Positions 61,501 through 64,000 of a DNA stretch of 64,000 nucleotides are shown in pieces (position 1 is the first letter of the stretch; every line of letters starts with the position of its first letter). The translations under genes were made by a program, and so were the position numbers. The stretch comes from Paenibacillus sp. SYP-B4298 (GTDB taxonomy: Bacteria; Bacillota; Bacilli; Paenibacillales; Paenibacillaceae). Where the stretch lies: NCBI RefSeq assembly GCF_027627475.1, contig NZ_CP115484.1:2092001-2156000 (forward strand). The letters are read 5' to 3'. The notes beneath the pieces were generated by a model, which was not told the DNA's origin, made no database searches, and saw nothing but the letters and a program-made list of their open reading frames with translations.

Positions 61501-64000
61501 AGCAACAGTGGAGCGTCCTTCAACTGGTCCTCCCAGTAATGAAGCTGCCTGGTATACTCTGCTTCAGCTTGCTTGTGCTGCCGCCACTGCAAGAAATCCA
61601 TGTAACGAACCGAAGAATCCTTAGAGGCTCCCGTTGTGGAAGGATGATAATGAGAGAGAATTCCGTACAGTGCCAGAAAGGCGGATTTGAGATCCGAGAT
61701 GAGATGATGAATGACGAATAGTAAGATATGCTCCTGACTGCTGAGTCGAAGGACTGCACAGCGGAACAACGGGCCATTGGCCAGATCGAACGGGCGTCCG
61801 ATGATGTCCTGGCTAACCTTCTCATAGGATATGCCATCATGAGCTTCATGAGCTTCAAGGTCTTCATATAGCCAGGCATTCTCCAGACAGCAGCCCTCAG
61901 TAAGATATTGCCGCATGCCTCCATCACTCGTGTCGATGGCCGTCCGCAGCGTCTCGTGAAGCTGGACATATTCGAGCATGCCCTCATAGAGGCGCTGCGG
62001 ATCTAACGAACCGATGATGCGAACACCTACCGGAATATGCAATGTAGCTTGCCCTGGACGGAGCTGCTCGACAAACCATAGTCGCTGCTGATCCTCTGAG
62101 AGAGGAAAGGCGTTGCCATCCATGCGTTCTACAACTTGCCTCTTGAGTGGACTGCTGGTCTCTCCCAGTCGCTGAACAATGGCAGCGGCAACTGACTCAA
62201 CCGTTGCTTCCGCAGAGAGCAACAGCTCCAGGGAAAGCTTGATACCCAGGTCTACCTCTACTTGGTATTGGAATTCCACTGCGCTGATGGAGTCGAATCC
62301 CATCTCCAGGAGAGAGGATTGAAGCTGGATGAGAGAAGGGGAGAGACGGAAGCGATGGGCAGCATGCGTGCGCACGTAATCGATGCACCCTTCCAACTGT
62401 TCGGCTTGTGACATACCCGCGAGCTCAGCCACCTCCACCCGTTGTCGATCCGAGTGAACAGAGTGGATAGAGCTATCGGGGACATCTAGCGTATCCTCTG
62501 CTCGTCTGTGACCGGCAATAATGCGCAGAAGTCCGGATTGGTAGTGCTCCTTGCATGCATTTCGCATTTTTTTGCCACTGGATGTTTTTTGCAGTCCGCC
62601 CTGCTTGACGAAGACTATCTCATAGGGCTGGATGCCGAATTGGCTGGCAAGCACGCTGCGGATCGTATTCGCCAGTGGAGCAGTATCCGCCAAGCGATAG
62701 TGCCGACTCAGCTCCTGGACAATGACGAGCTGCTCATTGCCTTGCTGTGACACCGAGAACGCTGCACAGCCGTCCGGGATGAAGTGCTCATTAGCTTGCT
62801 CGATGTGCCATTCCATATCGGCCGGGAAGTAATTCTTCCCGCGAATAATGATCATTTCCTTCACTCGGCCAGTAATGAACAGTCGGCCTTGCATCAGGAA
62901 ACCCAAGTCGCCTGTGCGCACATATTCACCGGGGCTTCCATCTCCTAATGTTGCGTGGAAGGTCTCTGCCGTCTGCTCTGGCTGGTTCAGGTAGCCGAGC
63001 GCCTTGCTGGCGCTGCTCACCCATACCTCCCCGATAACGCCATCCTCTAGCGGCATGCCCGTCTGCGGATGCACGATATGCAGTTGTTGGCCCTGATAGG
63101 AGCTGCCGCAGGCCACATATTCCGCAGTGGACGCTAAGGGAGTCTGTTCTACCTCGGCGAAGCCTTCGATTAATTTCTCCCGGTTGACAGGGAGTGTCAT
63201 CATCCCTTCTCCCGGTATGCCACCCGTGACGAAGAGTGTGGATTCAGCCAGTCCGTAGCACGAATAGAAGGCTTGCTCTCGAAAGCCGCAAGCGGTAAAC
63301 TTGGCATGAAAGTCGCGCATGACCTGTGCTTGAATCTGCTCTGCGCCGGTAAAGGCCACGTCCCATGTGCTCAGATCAAGTGTGTGCAGCTCATGCGGGG
63401 GAATCTTCTGAATACATAAATCATAGGCGAAATTCGGCCCCCCGCTCACCGTTGCACGATACTTGGAGACTGCGGATAACCAGCGCATAGGCTGCTGTAC
63501 AAAATCATTCGGCGCGAGCAGCACCATATGGAAGCCGGTGAAGATCGGCTGCAGAATACCGCCAATCAGTCCCATATCATGATATGGAGGCAGCCACAGC
63601 ACTCCTGTGCTTTCCTCCGAAAGCTGAAAGCCTTGCCGAATTGCCTCGGAGTTATGAATCAGGTTCTGATGGCTAACCATAACGCCCTTGGGCTTGGAGG
63701 TGGAGCCTGAGGTATATTGAATGAAGGCGAGCTCAGAGCCATCCTGCCTCGCAAGCTCTGATTCTTCTATAGCACCGTTAATATAGGGATCGGTATTCAA
63801 ATATAGTAGCGACTCCTCGCAAAACGTCTGGTTCATGCGCTGGCTCCAGCGCTCCGACACGAGCGCAACACGGGCATGACAGTCCGCTGCGATCAACCGG
63901 ACTCTCTCTGCATACCGCTTCGTTAATGGCGGATAAGCAGGAACGGCTGTACAGCCTGCATACAGGCATCCGAAAAAGCTGTACACATAATCTGCACCAG
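58599..64000 (-). CDS. FAAL-ACP-C-FkbH-PCP assembly-line protein, partial (5' end beyond right edge)
   Basis: First visible gene of the operon; the frame runs off the right edge, and the sequence there (GADYVYSFFGCLYAG) is internal to the AMP ligase. About 1800 residues are seen. A fatty acyl-AMP ligase (to about 490, YTSGSTSKPKG near 85) loads a fatty acid on an ACP (GFDSISA, Ser near 565). A C domain (about 640-1070, HHLISD near 760) follows, then an FkbH-like HAD domain (about 1085-1600, DCDYTLWSG near 1277) and a PCP (GGHSLLA near 1720). FkbH domains take glycerate from 1,3-bisphosphoglycerate and place it on a carrier. The C domain could then join the fatty acid to a glyceryl hydroxyl, giving an ester start unit. 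The Asp nucleophile motif and carrier Ser residues are intact. Confidence 0.93.
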   Translation of the reverse strand, partial: GADYVYSFFGCLYAGCTAVPAYPPLTKRYAERVRLIAADCHARVALVSERWSQRMNQTFCEESLLYLNTDPYINGAIEESELARQDGSELAFIQYTSGSTSKPKGVMVSHQNLIHNSEAIRQGFQLSEESTGVLWLPPYHDMGLIGGILQPIFTGFHMVLLAPNDFVQQPMRWLSAVSKYRATVSGGPNFAYDLCIQKIPPHELHTLDLSTWDVAFTGAEQIQAQVMRDFHAKFTACGFREQAFYSCYGLAESTLFVTGGIPGEGMMTLPVNREKLIEGFAEVEQTPLASTAEYVACGSSYQGQQLHIVHPQTGMPLEDGVIGEVWVSSASKALGYLNQPEQTAETFHATLGDGSPGEYVRTGDLGFLMQGRLFITGRVKEMIIIRGKNYFPADMEWHIEQANEHFIPDGCAAFSVSQQGNEQLVIVQELSRHYRLADTAPLANTIRSVLASQFGIQPYEIVFVKQGGLQKTSSGKKMRNACKEHYQSGLLRIIAGHRRAEDTLDVPDSSIHSVHSDRQRVEVAELAGMSQAEQLEGCIDYVRTHAAHRFRLSPSLIQLQSSLLEMGFDSISAVEFQYQVEVDLGIKLSLELLLSAEATVESVAAAIVQRLGETSSPLKRQVVERMDGNAFPLSEDQQRLWFVEQLRPGQATLHIPVGVRIIGSLDPQRLYEGMLEYVQLHETLRTAIDTSDGGMRQYLTEGCCLENAWLYEDLEAHEAHDGISYEKVSQDIIGRPFDLANGPLFRCAVLRLSSQEHILLFVIHHLISDLKSAFLALYGILSHYHPSTTGASKDSSVRYMDFLQWRQHKQAEAEYTRQLHYWEDQLKDAPLLLELPPDYERPAVSRHMGGQYTFHLSSQLSERIRMFSQQQGVTPYVTLLSAYIAFVNLLTESRDFIIGTPVDGRRIRELEEAIGFYAQPLPLRIRLESEPVPFLQLLAIARQSVLQTLENQDISFSKIVEMVNPERTMSYNPVIQVMFSYLALGRPAGLPAEWKLHPQPLHTGVTEFDFFLTLIDHGDRMSAAIAFNTELFELSRVEAFADLYMEIIQASIASPEKSVREWELPRMAWLRHQQKQEPVPIQIVSTFTSQFVEDALAFWLKELGMRTTIGFAPYNQVFQQLLQPDSELARSKEGIRIVLVRLSDFRSNEDSSLGEGAEADECLLTNVHQLAAALEQHNRQAPGTCIVAICPEPPESQERKASLWSTLEGVIVERIASLPGVYLLHSHQLSAGLTHADYYDEYAEKMSHTPYTYPYFACIGTALARTISSVLTAPKKVMVLDCDYTLWSGVCAEDGAEGVVLDDRSLYLQHFVLEQHRHGMLICLCSKNAEHDVWRVLESREDMLLRKEHVAAYRMNWEAKSSNLASLAEELGLSLDSFIMLDDNPVECAEIEANCPDVFVIHVQERWPGFRSKLERLWVFDQAQLSEEDRRRNQMYRENALRQEFIQSLQQEHMSYESFMSQLQLEVNCTRLEPEQIPRISQLTYRTNQFNSTGLRQREEDLLQLLQHHEEHCLAVHVRDRFGDYGWVGAVFYQQQDAAMIVHGWMLSCRVLGKGVEARILEQLRQLATEGTQEMIIHYIPTDRNTPFHQFVRALPGVTEAQGDGAILYHVPLSAPPHYSKADYAASSDKHKQAPILLPQVRAARRAAVSSNRASSLLSRLESAEELVMAIQRSHSIRPFAASEGEYVGPRNQTEEIVAAIWRELLQLERISVHDSFFFIGGHSLLAHQVLYRIRDAFGIELSLDVLFQQDFTVAYVSSVIDQHLLEQTDLEELRMMAKELEGLSEEELLQLLHEHSDH

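Noticed and set aside
1-64000. CRISPR arrays
   Set aside because: No regularly spaced short repeats of the right size were seen; the only tandem repeat is the 9-base unit in the PKS gene.

Overview
The window looks like chromosome of a Gram-positive, endospore-forming Bacillota member, most likely Paenibacillus or a close relative. This rests on strong GGAGG-type ribosome-binding sites with frequent GTG and TTG starts, Bacillus-type protein families (CYP102-type P450, VanZ, NasD-type nitrite reductase, Ena-like spore appendage domains), a Bacillus-like tRNA-Asp, and a large NRPS/PKS locus. Most of the window is moderately GC-rich. The stretch from about 20.25 to 28.1 kb is clearly AT-rich, which suggests acquired DNA.

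Layout. (1) 0-1.8 kb: a minus-strand run of small genes with a divergent plus-strand gene. Two of the products carry a C-terminal domain resembling endospore appendage (DUF3992) proteins. (2) 1.8-3.8 kb: a glutamine-hydrolysing asparagine synthetase. (3) 4.2-16.9 kb: a nitrogen-oxide and copper region. It holds flavohaemoglobin hmp, a Crp/Fnr-type regulator, nitrite reductase nirBD, a formate/nitrite transporter, SCO, a YtkA-like lipoprotein, nosD-nosL-nosY-nosF, a TlpA-type thioredoxin and a NarL-type response regulator. The nos genes are tightly coupled, but nosZ itself is not in the window. (4) 17-19.4 kb: a GNAT protein, VanZ, and gluQRS next to the tRNA-Asp gene whose product that enzyme family modifies. 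(5) 19.4-28 kb: an accessory island with a 58-aa membrane peptide, a frameshifted IS21-type istB remnant, an unrecognised 394-aa gene, and a two-gene operon. The operon encodes a 1460-aa protein (Cap4-like nuclease, STAND NTPase, helical C-terminus) and an unrecognised 483-aa partner. This operon is the best candidate for an undescribed, probably anti-phage, system. (6) 28-33.8 kb: a self-sufficient P450 and small enzymes.

(7) 34-64 kb: one minus-strand NRPS/PKS operon whose genes overlap or lie within about 110 bases of each other. In transcription order the products are FAAL-ACP-C-FkbH-PCP (5' end outside the window), a glycosyltransferase, C-A-T, C-A-T-C-A-T, KS-AT-(degenerate KR-like)-ACP, a tabtoxin-resistance-like acetyltransferase, C-A-T-TE, a fatty-acid-hydroxylase-type di-iron protein, a MupA-type luciferase-like monooxygenase, an MFS exporter and a PksB-like metallo-hydrolase. 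Read colinearly, the line activates a fatty acid, joins it to a glyceryl unit loaded by the FkbH domain, and adds two residues from nearly identical A domains. It then adds a third residue, one malonyl extension and a fourth residue before thioesterase release. Tailoring by glycosylation and oxidation, export and self-protection are inferred from the neighbours. Domain calls are firm. The product structure is inference.
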